A DNA stretch of 6,100 nt from Elusimicrobiota bacterium (GTDB taxonomy: Bacteria; Elusimicrobiota; Elusimicrobia; UBA1565; UBA9628), in NCBI GenBank assembly GCA_028717525.1, contig JAQUNT010000157.1, positions 1-6,100 of the forward strand, written 5' to 3'. Below are positions 1 through 6,100 of this stretch, in pieces; position 1 is the stretch's first letter; each line of letters starts with the position of its first letter. The position numbers and the translations under genes were made by a program. The notes beneath the pieces are model-generated. The model saw nothing but the letters and a program-made list of their open reading frames with translations. It ran no database searches and was not told where the DNA came from.

Positions 1-576
1 CTGCTGGGGATGTTCACGGCCCGCGCCCTGCGCACCGTCATCGACCGGATCCTCAGCCAGGCCAAGCTCGACGACTACACCAGCAAGATCGGGATCAACG
101 AGGTGGTGGCCCGCCTGGGCCTGGGCAAGTCCCCGGTCTACATCTTCTCCTTCCTGACCTACTGGTTCGTGCTCTTCGTCTTCTTCGTCTCCGCGGCCAA
201 CGCGGTGAACCTCAACGTGGTCTCGGAGCTGCTCGAGCGCTTCGCGCTCTTCCTGCCCGTCCTGATCGGCGCCCTGCTCATCCTTTTCGGCGGGCTGCTC
301 TTCGCGCGCTTCCTCAACGAGATCGTGCTCAACGCCGCGGCGGCCAACAACGTGCGCGGGGGCAGGGTCCTGGCCCACGCCGCCTACATCCTGGTGGTCG
401 TATTCTCCGCCATGACCGCCATGGAGCAGCTGGGCATGAAGCTGAACTTCATCTCCGCGGCCATCCAGATCCTCCTGGGCTCGGTCGGCCTGGCCGCGGC
501 CATCGCTTTCGGCATCGGGGGCAAGGACGTGGCCGCGGAGATCCTGCGCGAGCTGCTGGGCCGAAAGGCCTCCTAG
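1..576 (+). CDS. Conserved TM-helix membrane protein, 3' part (5' end off window)
   Basis: The reading frame is open from the first base and the first in-frame ATG (base 10) is probably internal: the residues around it look like the end of a first membrane helix (ARALRTVIDRIL) of the conserved TM-helix repeat family, which is related to the membrane part of MscS-type mechanosensitive channels. Counting from that ATG, 188 residues are visible with hydrophobic segments at about 45-66, 78-100, 120-138 and 147-170. The closing segment ends AIAFGIGGKDVAAEILREL, the glycine-rich ending typical of the family. No MscS beta domain follows, so channel activity is uncertain; many members have no known function. 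It sits in the inner membrane by inference. It runs toward the minus-strand ligase gene and the two stop codons overlap. Family assignment is fairly sure; role is unknown. Confidence 0.8.
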   Translation: MLGMFTARALRTVIDRILSQAKLDDYTSKIGINEVVARLGLGKSPVYIFSFLTYWFVLFVFFVSAANAVNLNVVSELLERFALFLPVLIGALLILFGGLLFARFLNEIVLNAAAANNVRGGRVLAHAAYILVVVFSAMTAMEQLGMKLNFISAAIQILLGSVGLAAAIAFGIGGKDVAAEILRELLGRKAS

Positions 577-2408
577 CGCCGGGCGGCCTGCGCCTCGCTG
601 AGGCTGCGCAGCCGGGCCGCTAGCTCCGCCTCCAAGGCGGAGTCGCCGCGCAGGCGCGCGGCCAGCAGACGCGCCTCCAGCAAGGGCTGGAACAGGGGGT
701 CCAGGCGCAGGGCCGCGTCGAGCTCCGCTTCAGCCCCGGCCAGCAGTTCGGGCCTGCCGTCCTGCGACTGCTCCATCAGCGCGTAGCCCCGTGCGTAGTG
801 GGCGTTGCTCACGTTCGGATGGCGCCGCACGGCCGAGAGCCCGATCTCGGCCTCGCGGTCATGGAGCTCGCGGCGCAAGGGTCCGGCCGGGGCCTGGGCG
901 GCGCGCGCGCTGAGGAAGTTGATGTAGGCGACCGCGTAGGTCAGTTCGCCCGGATGCAGCCGCAGCGCGGACTGGTACGAGGCCATGGCCAGCTCCGGCC
1001 GCCCGGCGCGGCCCAGGATGATGCCTTTCCTGTAGTCCCGGTCTGCCTCCCAGAGCCGGACCGCCAGGAAGACGGAGACGGCCATGAGCGCGGCCAGCGC
1101 CCACAGGAGCCAGGCCCCGCGCCGTTGCGGCGCGGCGCCCCCGGCGCCGCGCCCGAGCATCCCGGCGAAGAGCGCCGCCAGGGAGAGCGCCTCCAGCGGG
1201 ACGGGGTTGAACTTCATGTTCACGAATAGGGCCAGGAGCCCGCAGGCCAGGGCTGCGGCCTCGCCGCGGCGCGGTTCCGCCTCCCCACGCATGACCCGCC
1301 AGGCGGCCAAGCCGAGCGCGGCCAGCAGCCAGAGATAGGCGGCCAGCCCGACCAAGCCCGTGGTGACGAGGACCTGCAGGATGTCGTTGTGCGCGTTCTG
1401 CTGGAACTCGGTGGCGCCGGCGCCCTTGTAGTAATCCATGGACTTGTGCCTGCGGAATCCCAGCTCGAAGGTGTCCGGCCCGGAACCGAGCCAGGGGTGC
1501 TCGCGCCAGGAGGTCCAGGCCGCGCGCCAGACATCGACGCGCGCGGCGTCGTAGGCGGACCTCACGCCCCGGGTCGCCAACCGGTGCGCGACTCCCGCGC
1601 CCAGGGCCAGGCAGAGCACGGCTGCGGCCGCGGCGCGGCCCCGGCTGCGCCAGAGCCCGTCCAGGCGCCGGGTCAGAACCAGGTAGGCCAGGCCGGACAG
1701 GGCCGCGGCGATCCACGCGGCTCTCGAGATCGAGGCGTAGAGCCCGCCCAGGATCAAGACCAGGCAGACCCATCCGAAAGCCTTCTGGCCTCGGGTTCCC
1801 AGCGCCCAGTGCAGGCCCAGGGGGACCGCCAGGGCCATGCAGGCGCCCAAGGAGACCGGGCTGCCCATGGTCGAGACCGCCCGGCCATGGAGCACCGCCC
1901 CGATGCCCGGGAACGGCTCGACGCCCGACGCCTGCAGGATGGCGTAGAGGCCCGCCAGGGCCAGGGACGCCAGGACCGCCTGCAGGGCCCGCTGGCGGCG
2001 CTCGGCCGGAGCCAGACCCCAATACGCGAACAGGCAGACCGCGCCGAACATGGCCATAGGCCAGGCGCCCCAGGCGTAGTAGTTGTAGTTCCCGATGAGG
2101 CTGAGGCCGCGGTCCTGGGATGCGCAGGTCGAGGCAGCCAAGACCACGGCCCCCGCCAGCAAGGCCGCGTCGTAGGGCGTCGCCTCGGGGGCGAAGGTCC
2201 CCCGCCGCCAGGACCAGAGCGCGCCCACGGAGCAGACCAGCAGGCCGGCGGCGACCAAGGCCAGCTTGGGCAGGGTGAGCGCCGCGTAGAGCCCCAGGCT
2301 CCAAACCAGCGGCACGCCTGCGGCGATGAGCCAGAGGCCCGCGGGCAGCAGCAGGTTGGGCAGGAGCGGCGTCCGGCCGGTTCTGCTGGCTGCCTTGGGC
2401 TTCGGCAT
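573..2408 (-). CDS. O-antigen ligase/polymerase family membrane protein with C-terminal TPR region
   Basis: This 611-residue protein probably joins or polymerises lipid-linked glycan at the periplasmic face of the inner membrane. About 12 hydrophobic segments fill residues 14-452. Family landmarks are visible: a NYNYYAWGAW stretch at 107-116, R176 followed by a GSPVSLGA stretch at 182-189, SISRAAW at 226-232, then a large non-membrane loop with WREHPWLGSGPDTFE (301-315) and the QNAHND motif (337-342, H340) just before the next helix, as in Wzy_C/WaaL proteins. Residues 455-607 are soluble and TPR-like; the clearest repeats are about 456-489 and 534-572. The substrate cannot be told: O-antigen ligase, polysaccharide polymerase and protein O-oligosaccharyltransferase share this fold. 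It starts 5 bases after the upstream 101-residue gene with no good Shine-Dalgarno sequence, which suggests translational coupling. The stop (TAG) overlaps that of the convergent gene. Confidence 0.85.
   Translation of the reverse strand: MPKPKAASRTGRTPLLPNLLLPAGLWLIAAGVPLVWSLGLYAALTLPKLALVAAGLLVCSVGALWSWRRGTFAPEATPYDAALLAGAVVLAASTCASQDRGLSLIGNYNYYAWGAWPMAMFGAVCLFAYWGLAPAERRQRALQAVLASLALAGLYAILQASGVEPFPGIGAVLHGRAVSTMGSPVSLGACMALAVPLGLHWALGTRGQKAFGWVCLVLILGGLYASISRAAWIAAALSGLAYLVLTRRLDGLWRSRGRAAAAAVLCLALGAGVAHRLATRGVRSAYDAARVDVWRAAWTSWREHPWLGSGPDTFELGFRRHKSMDYYKGAGATEFQQNAHNDILQVLVTTGLVGLAAYLWLLAALGLAAWRVMRGEAEPRRGEAAALACGLLALFVNMKFNPVPLEALSLAALFAGMLGRGAGGAAPQRRGAWLLWALAALMAVSVFLAVRLWEADRDYRKGIILGRAGRPELAMASYQSALRLHPGELTYAVAYINFLSARAAQAPAGPLRRELHDREAEIGLSAVRRHPNVSNAHYARGYALMEQSQDGRPELLAGAEAELDAALRLDPLFQPLLEARLLAARLRGDSALEAELAARLRSLSEAQAARR
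624..642. repeat. Short inverted repeat near the convergent gene ends
   Basis: CTCCGCC and GGCGGAG form a perfect 7-bp stem with a 5-base loop, inside the 3' end of the ligase coding sequence and about 48 bases past the stop of the plus-strand gene. No T-run follows on either strand, so it is not a standard intrinsic terminator. It could protect or end the plus-strand transcript, or be a chance product of high G+C. Confidence 0.35.
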
Positions 2409-2413
2409 GGCGC

Positions 2414-2719
2414 CTAGTGCTTAGGCGTCTTCCGGGTCGGGGACGGCACCTCCACGCGCCATTTGCGCGGGCTGCCCGCGCGGGAGAGCTTGACGGGCGG
2501 GATGGACGTCACCGCCGTCTCCGTGGCCGAGCCCATAGCCGACGCCTCGGCGGGCTTGGCCTCGGGCAGGTAGCCGCTCGCGGCATGCGGCGGGACCGCA
2601 GGGCGCCGCGCCATGAGCCGGCGCGCCCCGTAGAAGATCAGGATGGCGACCAGGAGCAGGGCCAGGCCGAAGACGACGGTCTCGAAGAGCGGGTGCCGGC
2701 TCTGGTCGCTGCGCCTCAT
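2414..2719 (-). CDS. Small single-span membrane protein of unknown function
   Basis: The predicted protein has 101 residues and I do not recognise it. Residues 1-11 are short and polar, 12-31 form one strong hydrophobic helix (LFETVVFGLALLLVAILIFY), 33-40 are basic (RRLMARRP), and the rest is rich in Pro, Ala and Ser with a basic tail (PRKWRVEVPSPTRKTPKH). There is no cleavage-site or lipobox signal, so it is probably a membrane-anchored protein with a disordered tail; arginines on both flanks leave the topology open. The ATG at 2719 is chosen because GGAG, supplied by the last codons of rpoD, lies 5 bases before it. An in-frame GTG two codons earlier, overlapping the rpoD stop, is the alternative. 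The frame stays open further upstream inside rpoD, but that part is a shadow. It is packed between rpoD (2-base gap) and the ligase gene (5-base gap), and an accessory role for the ligase is only a guess. Confidence 0.72.
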   Translation of the reverse strand: MRRSDQSRHPLFETVVFGLALLLVAILIFYGARRLMARRPAVPPHAASGYLPEAKPAEASAMGSATETAVTSIPPVKLSRAGSPRKWRVEVPSPTRKTPKH

Positions 2720-2721
2720 CT

Positions 2722-4437
2722 TCACTCCAGGTAGTCCCGCAGGGACTTGCTGCGGGAGGGATGGCGCAGCTTGCGGATGGCCTTGGCCTCGATCTGGCGC
2801 ACGCGCTCGCGCGTGACCCGGAAGATGCGCCCCACCTCCTCCAAGGTCCGGGGATAGCCCGAGTCGATGCCGAAGCGCAGCTTGATGATCTTGGCCTCCC
2901 GGTCGGTCAAGGTGGAGAGCACCTTCTCCACTTCGCCGCGGCGCAGGAAGGCGCCGGCGGAGTTCGACGGCGCGCCCGTGGCGCGGTCCTCGATGAAGTC
3001 CTCCAGGTAGGAGTCCTCGTCCTCGCCGATGGGCGTGGACAGGGAGACCGGCTCCTGCATGATCTTCAGCACGTTCTTCACCTTGTCCATGCTGATGTGC
3101 AGGCTGCGCGTGTACTCCTCGATGTTGGGGTCGCGGCCGAGCTCCTGCCGGTAGCGCCGGGTCACCTTGGTGAGCTTGCTGATGAGCTCCTTCATGTGGA
3201 CCGGGATGCGGATGGTGCGGGCCTGGTCCGCGATGGCCCGGTTGATGGACTGCCGGATCCACCAGGTCGCGTAGGTCGAGAATTTGAAGCCTCTCTTGTA
3301 TTCGAATTTCTCGACGGCCTTCATCAGCCCGAGCCCCCCCTCCTGGATCAGATCGGAGAGCTCCAGGTTGGAGTTGACGTGCTTCTTGGCGATGGACACC
3401 ACCAGGCGCAGGTTGGCCTTGATGAGCTTGAGCTTGTCGGCCAGGATGGTGTCCTCCAGGGCCACGATCTTGTCGTTGAGCTCAAGGAACTTGTCCACGG
3501 GCACGGGCAAGGTGTGCCGGGTGCGCTCCAGGCGGTCGGCCACGGCCTGCATGTTCTCCAGGGCCGCCTCCACCGCCGAAGGCGAATAGCCGGTCTTGGC
3601 CCGGAAGGCGTCGGGCTTCATGCGCCCCTTCTTGACCTGGGCGTAGTAGGCGCGCAGTTGCTCGAAGCTCATCCCGAAACGCCGACCGTAGCGCTCCAGC
3701 TCGTCGTGACATTCCTGGATCTTGGCCGCCAGGTTCTTGATCTTGTTGGTGAGGCGCTTGATCTTGTCCTGGTTGAGGTTCAGGCTCACGATCCTGGCGA
3801 TGACCAGCTTGTTGCGGGCCTCGATGGCCTTGGTCAGCTTGATGCGCGCCAGGGGCTTGAGCCTGGGGTTCTTGAGCTTCTCGCGCAGGGCGTTCATGAC
3901 CTTCTCGGACTTCTCGATGAAGTCGGCCACGGACTTCATGCGCCGGCGCATGCCCGAGAGCTCGGAGGCGGTCTTGCGGCCGCGGGGCATGAGCTCCTTG
4001 GGCGTCATCTCCTGGGCCTCGATCAAGGTCTCCCAGGAACGGATCTCGCGCTGGGTGACCGGCGACTCCAGCACCAGCAAGCGCAGCTCCCTCTCGCGCT
4101 CGCGCACGTTGCGGGCCAGCGTGACCTCTTCCTCGCGGTTCAAGAGCGGCACGCGCCCCATCTCCGAGAGGTACATCCGGATGGAGTTGGAGATGTCCGA
4201 GCCCGCGCTCCATTCCTCGGCGAAGCGCTCCTTCTCCACCACCGGGGCCAAAACGGATTTCTTGCGGTCCACGATCTCGATGCCGAGGTCCTCGAGCGTG
4301 CTCATGAGCTCGTCGACATCCTCGGACTTCACATTGGACATGGACAGAGTGCGGCTGATCTCCTCCAAGGTGAGATAGCCGTGCTCCTTGCCCAGCTTGA
4401 TGAGGTTCCCCATCGCCTGACTCGCGTGCAGTGCCAT
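2722..4437 (-). CDS. rpoD: RNA polymerase primary sigma factor (sigma-70/RpoD)
   Basis: The 571-residue protein is the housekeeping sigma factor, which directs RNA polymerase to -10/-35 promoters. Region 1.1 lies at about 9-60 ([13 protein letters not shown]), region 1.2 at 81-125 ([14 protein letters not shown]), a helical Lys/Arg-rich insert at about 127-325 in the place of the sigma-70 non-conserved region, region 2 at 334-414, region 3 at 415-487 with the finger ([18 protein letters not shown]), and region 4 at 502-571. The -10 readers match known primary sigmas: aromatic residues F384, F386, Y389, W392 and W393, then Q396 and N399 (Asn here as in Thermus). H414 and E417 fit extended -10 contact. 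The -35 helix is [12 protein letters not shown] (R543, E544, Q548). Having region 1.1 and full regions 2-4 points to the group 1 factor. The ATG at 4437 has AGAGGA 8 bases upstream; an in-frame GTG at 4458 overlaps the dnaG stop. It follows dnaG by 17 bases. Confidence 0.97.
   Translation of the reverse strand: MALHASQAMGNLIKLGKEHGYLTLEEISRTLSMSNVKSEDVDELMSTLEDLGIEIVDRKKSVLAPVVEKERFAEEWSAGSDISNSIRMYLSEMGRVPLLNREEEVTLARNVRERERELRLLVLESPVTQREIRSWETLIEAQEMTPKELMPRGRKTASELSGMRRRMKSVADFIEKSEKVMNALREKLKNPRLKPLARIKLTKAIEARNKLVIARIVSLNLNQDKIKRLTNKIKNLAAKIQECHDELERYGRRFGMSFEQLRAYYAQVKKGRMKPDAFRAKTGYSPSAVEAALENMQAVADRLERTRHTLPVPVDKFLELNDKIVALEDTILADKLKLIKANLRLVVSIAKKHVNSNLELSDLIQEGGLGLMKAVEKFEYKRGFKFSTYATWWIRQSINRAIADQARTIRIPVHMKELISKLTKVTRRYRQELGRDPNIEEYTRSLHISMDKVKNVLKIMQEPVSLSTPIGEDEDSYLEDFIEDRATGAPSNSAGAFLRRGEVEKVLSTLTDREAKIIKLRFGIDSGYPRTLEEVGRIFRVTRERVRQIEAKAIRKLRHPSRSKSLRDYLE
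2725..2728 (-). promoter_or_regulatory. Ribosome binding site of the 101-residue gene inside the end of rpoD
   Basis: GGAG on the minus strand is formed by the last Leu and Glu codons of rpoD and stands 5 bases before the ATG at 2719. Because the site lies within rpoD coding sequence, translation of the small protein is probably coupled to rpoD translation. It favours the ATG over the GTG at 2725. Confidence 0.55.
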
Positions 4438-4445
4438 GTTTATCG

Positions 4446-4451
4446 TCCTCT
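4446..4451 (-). promoter_or_regulatory. Ribosome binding site of rpoD
   Basis: AGAGGA on the minus strand lies in the 17-base gap after the dnaG stop, 8 bases before the ATG at 4437. It supports that ATG over the in-frame GTG that overlaps the dnaG stop codon, which has no comparable purine motif in front of it. Confidence 0.65.
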
Positions 4452-4454
4452 GGT

Positions 4455-6100
4455 TCACTTCTTCGGCGTGCCCTTCAGGGCCGCCGTCAGCTTGAGATAC
4501 TCGTCGAGTTCGCTCTGGCCGAGCCGCCCGTCCCGGGCCATGGCCCCGCGCAGCTCGTCGTAGCGGGTCTTCGCCCGGCGCCGGCCCAGCATCTCCTGCA
4601 GGCGGGCCTCGGCGTCCGTCGCGTCCAGCTCGTCGGCCTTGAGCAGCATCCTCTGGGCGAGCGCGTTGTCCTCCGGAGAGAGCCCCTCGCGCAGCCGCGC
4701 CGGCCAGTCCGCCGGCCAGGGGGAAGGCAGGCGGGAGAGGGCAGCCCAGAGCCGGCGCCCGGGCTCCGAGGCCAGGTCGCTCTCGCGCAGGGAGGAGAAG
4801 AACCGCGGCTGCATGAAGACCTGCATGAAGAGGTCCTCCTCGCCCCCGGCCAGGACGCCCGCGCGCGCCTGGGCAACGGCCGGTCGGAACCGCCTCTCGC
4901 CGGGACGCTTGGACAGCTGCAGGCGCAGGGAGGATTCCTCCAGACCCAGGCGCTGGGCCAGGCGCCGCAGCCACTCGTCCTTGACCACCTCGTCCGGACA
5001 GCGGGCGATGGTCTCCAGGACCTCGTTGGCCACCGCGGCCTTCTCCGTCGGCCCCAGGGGGCCGGGACGACGCTTCAGGGCCAATTCGGTCTGGAACTGG
5101 GCCAGGTCCATGGCCCCATCCAGGCACTTCTGGAAGGCGGGCAGGCCGTGGGCGTGCAGGAACTCGTCCGGGTCCTTCCCCTGGGGGACCGTGGCGATGC
5201 TCACGCCCAGCCCGGAGGCCAGCAGGAGCTCCGCGCTGCGCAGGGCCGCGCTCTCGCCGGCCCGGTCCGCATCGAAGACCACCACCGCGTCGCAGGCGTA
5301 GCGCTTGAGCAGGGCCACTTGGTCGGTGGTCAGGGCCGTGCCCAGGGGAGCGCAGGCGGTCTTGAGGCCGTGCTGGTGCGCGGCCATCACGTCCATGTAG
5401 CCTTCCATCAGGACCACGCGGCGCTGCTTGCGCACCTCCGGCAACCCCGGGAACAGGCCGTAGAGGACGCGCCCCTTGGAGAAGACCGGGGACTCCGGCG
5501 AGTTGAGGTACTTGGGCATGGCCTCGCCCAGGGTCCGCGCGCCGAAGCCGACGACCGTGCCCTTGGCGTCCTGGATGGGGTAGAAGACGCGGTCGAAGAA
5601 GTAGTCCCGCAGGCCGCCGCGTTCGTTCTTCCGGGCCAGCCCGGCCTTGACCACGAGTTCCGGCGCGAAGCCCTTGCGCAGGGCGCGCGCCGCCACGTCC
5701 CCCTCCTTGGAGGCGTAGCCCAGGCGGAAGGCGGCGGCGCTCTCGGCCGAGACCTTGCGCTCGGCGAGGTACCGACGGGCGGGCACGGCGGCGGGCGACT
5801 TGAGCAGGTTCTGGTGGTAGAAGGCGGCGGCCAGCTCCAGAAGCTCCTTCATCTTGAGACGCTCGACCTCGGCCGGCCCCAGGGCCTCCTGCCTGCCGAC
5901 GAGCTTGACCCCGGCGCGCTCCGCCAGCCTCTCCAGAGCCTCGGGGAAGCTCAAGGATTCCATCTTCATGACGAAGGAGAAGACGTCCCCTCCGACCCCG
6001 CAGCCGAAGCAGTGGAAGGTCTGCCGTTCCGGGGTGACGATGAAAGACGGTGTCCGTTCCTGATGGAACGGACACCGGGCCTTGAAGCTGCGCCCGGCGC
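4455..6100 (-). CDS. dnaG: DNA primase DnaG (N-terminus off window)
   Basis: DnaG makes the short RNA primers for replication and works with the DnaB helicase. The frame stays open to the right edge, giving 547 visible residues; roughly 30-40 N-terminal residues are missing, for a total near the usual 580-600. Counting from the codon at 6098, the CHC2 zinc-binding domain shows C9-P-F-H12 and C30-F-G-C33, with QERTPSF between. The catalytic core follows: RVFYPI and GFGAR at about 171-188, PKYLNSPES at 195-203, then the Toprim acidic residues E232 (EGYMDV) and D276/D278 (FDADRAG), and GKDPDEF at 307-313. Residues from about 340 form the divergent C-terminal helicase-binding region. All metal-binding and catalytic residues I can check are present. 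The ATG at 5969 (MKMESL) lies downstream of the zinc finger and cannot be the true start. The gene is followed by rpoD, a widely conserved pairing. Confidence 0.96.
   Translation of the reverse strand, partial: AGRSFKARCPFHQERTPSFIVTPERQTFHCFGCGVGGDVFSFVMKMESLSFPEALERLAERAGVKLVGRQEALGPAEVERLKMKELLELAAAFYHQNLLKSPAAVPARRYLAERKVSAESAAAFRLGYASKEGDVAARALRKGFAPELVVKAGLARKNERGGLRDYFFDRVFYPIQDAKGTVVGFGARTLGEAMPKYLNSPESPVFSKGRVLYGLFPGLPEVRKQRRVVLMEGYMDVMAAHQHGLKTACAPLGTALTTDQVALLKRYACDAVVVFDADRAGESAALRSAELLLASGLGVSIATVPQGKDPDEFLHAHGLPAFQKCLDGAMDLAQFQTELALKRRPGPLGPTEKAAVANEVLETIARCPDEVVKDEWLRRLAQRLGLEESSLRLQLSKRPGERRFRPAVAQARAGVLAGGEEDLFMQVFMQPRFFSSLRESDLASEPGRRLWAALSRLPSPWPADWPARLREGLSPEDNALAQRMLLKADELDATDAEARLQEMLGRRRAKTRYDELRGAMARDGRLGQSELDEYLKLTAALKGTPKK
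6048..6077 (-). repeat. Perfect inverted repeat (13-bp stem, 4-base loop) inside dnaG
   Basis: Bases 6048-6060 and 6065-6077 are exact reverse complements around a 4-base loop. On the mRNA strand the stem covers the codons for [10 protein letters not shown] of the zinc finger. It is followed there by a short pyrimidine-rich run (TCTTTC), weaker than a normal terminator tract. The pairing is read directly from the sequence; any role in attenuation, RNA processing or translation is inference, and part of the complementarity follows from the conserved protein motif itself. Confidence 0.6.

Noticed and set aside
559..570. GGCC-GAAA-GGCC hairpin as an intrinsic terminator
   Set aside because: The stem is only 4 bp (5 with a wobble pair) and no T-run follows on either strand.
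859..2417. Long open frames overlapping the ligase gene on both strands (859-2304 minus, 1389-2417 plus)
   Set aside because: Their products are Arg/Gly/Pro/Ala-rich without motifs, while the 573-2408 frame gives membrane helices and the ligase landmarks.
2720..3262. Upstream extension of the 101-residue gene to an ATG at 3262
   Set aside because: The extension is antisense-free shadow sequence within rpoD (His/Pro/Gly/Arg-rich). The start at 2719 has a Shine-Dalgarno and gives a sensible membrane protein.
2761..4563. A 600-codon open frame on the plus strand, antisense to rpoD
   Set aside because: It is a shadow of rpoD in a high-GC genome. Its translation is low-complexity (Leu, Gly, His, Asp, Val) and shows no domain.
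5967..5969. ATG at 5969 as the start of dnaG
   Set aside because: The frame upstream encodes the conserved CHC2 zinc-binding motif through to the window edge, so this Met is internal.
2722..6075. A 1117-codon open frame on the minus strand that starts opposite the dnaG zinc finger and ends with RpoD
   Set aside because: Only the last 571 codons (from 4437) are RpoD. The earlier part is an Arg/Gly/Pro-rich translation of dnaG in the wrong frame; the DnaG frame there shows all family motifs.
1..6100. CRISPR arrays, tRNAs, insertion sequences, prophage or defence genes
   Set aside because: I saw no regularly spaced repeats, cloverleaf-like segments, transposase or integrase motifs. The window is ordinary core coding sequence.

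Overview
The window is about two thirds G+C by eye and almost fully coding. It looks like a chromosomal core locus from a Gram-negative-type bacterium. The primary sigma factor carries a long insert between regions 1.2 and 2.1, and an O-antigen-ligase-like protein suggests an outer-membrane or surface polysaccharide. Sequence alone does not fix the phylum. A high-GC lineage such as Elusimicrobiota or a deltaproteobacterial-type group is a guess at low confidence. I see no tRNA, rRNA, CRISPR array, insertion sequence or phage gene.

Layout. Four genes lie head to tail on the minus strand, reading right to left: dnaG (primase, 5' end outside the window, 6100-4455), rpoD (primary sigma factor, 4437-2722), a 101-residue single-span membrane protein of unknown function (2719-2414), and a 611-residue O-antigen ligase/polymerase-family membrane protein with a C-terminal TPR region (2408-573). 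The three gaps between them are 17, 2 and 5 bases, so they look like one transcription unit with coupled translation. A fifth gene enters from the left on the plus strand (1-576). It is the 3' part of a conserved TM-helix (MscS-related, non-channel-core) membrane protein. It converges with the ligase gene, and the two share a CTAG at their stop codons.

How they fit together. DnaG makes replication primers and RpoD directs housekeeping transcription, which is the classic macromolecular-synthesis pairing (rpsU-dnaG-rpoD in enterics; rpsU, if present, would lie beyond the right edge). The extension of this unit into a small membrane protein and a surface-glycan ligase is the least expected part of the layout.

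No gene-free stretch longer than about 20 bases exists, so no promoter or terminator has dedicated space; promoters for the minus-strand unit must lie beyond base 6100 or inside coding sequence. I found no convincing new biological system. The best leads are a perfect 13-bp hairpin inside the dnaG zinc-finger coding region, a changed motif in sigma region 2, and the unknown membrane protein fused into the operon.
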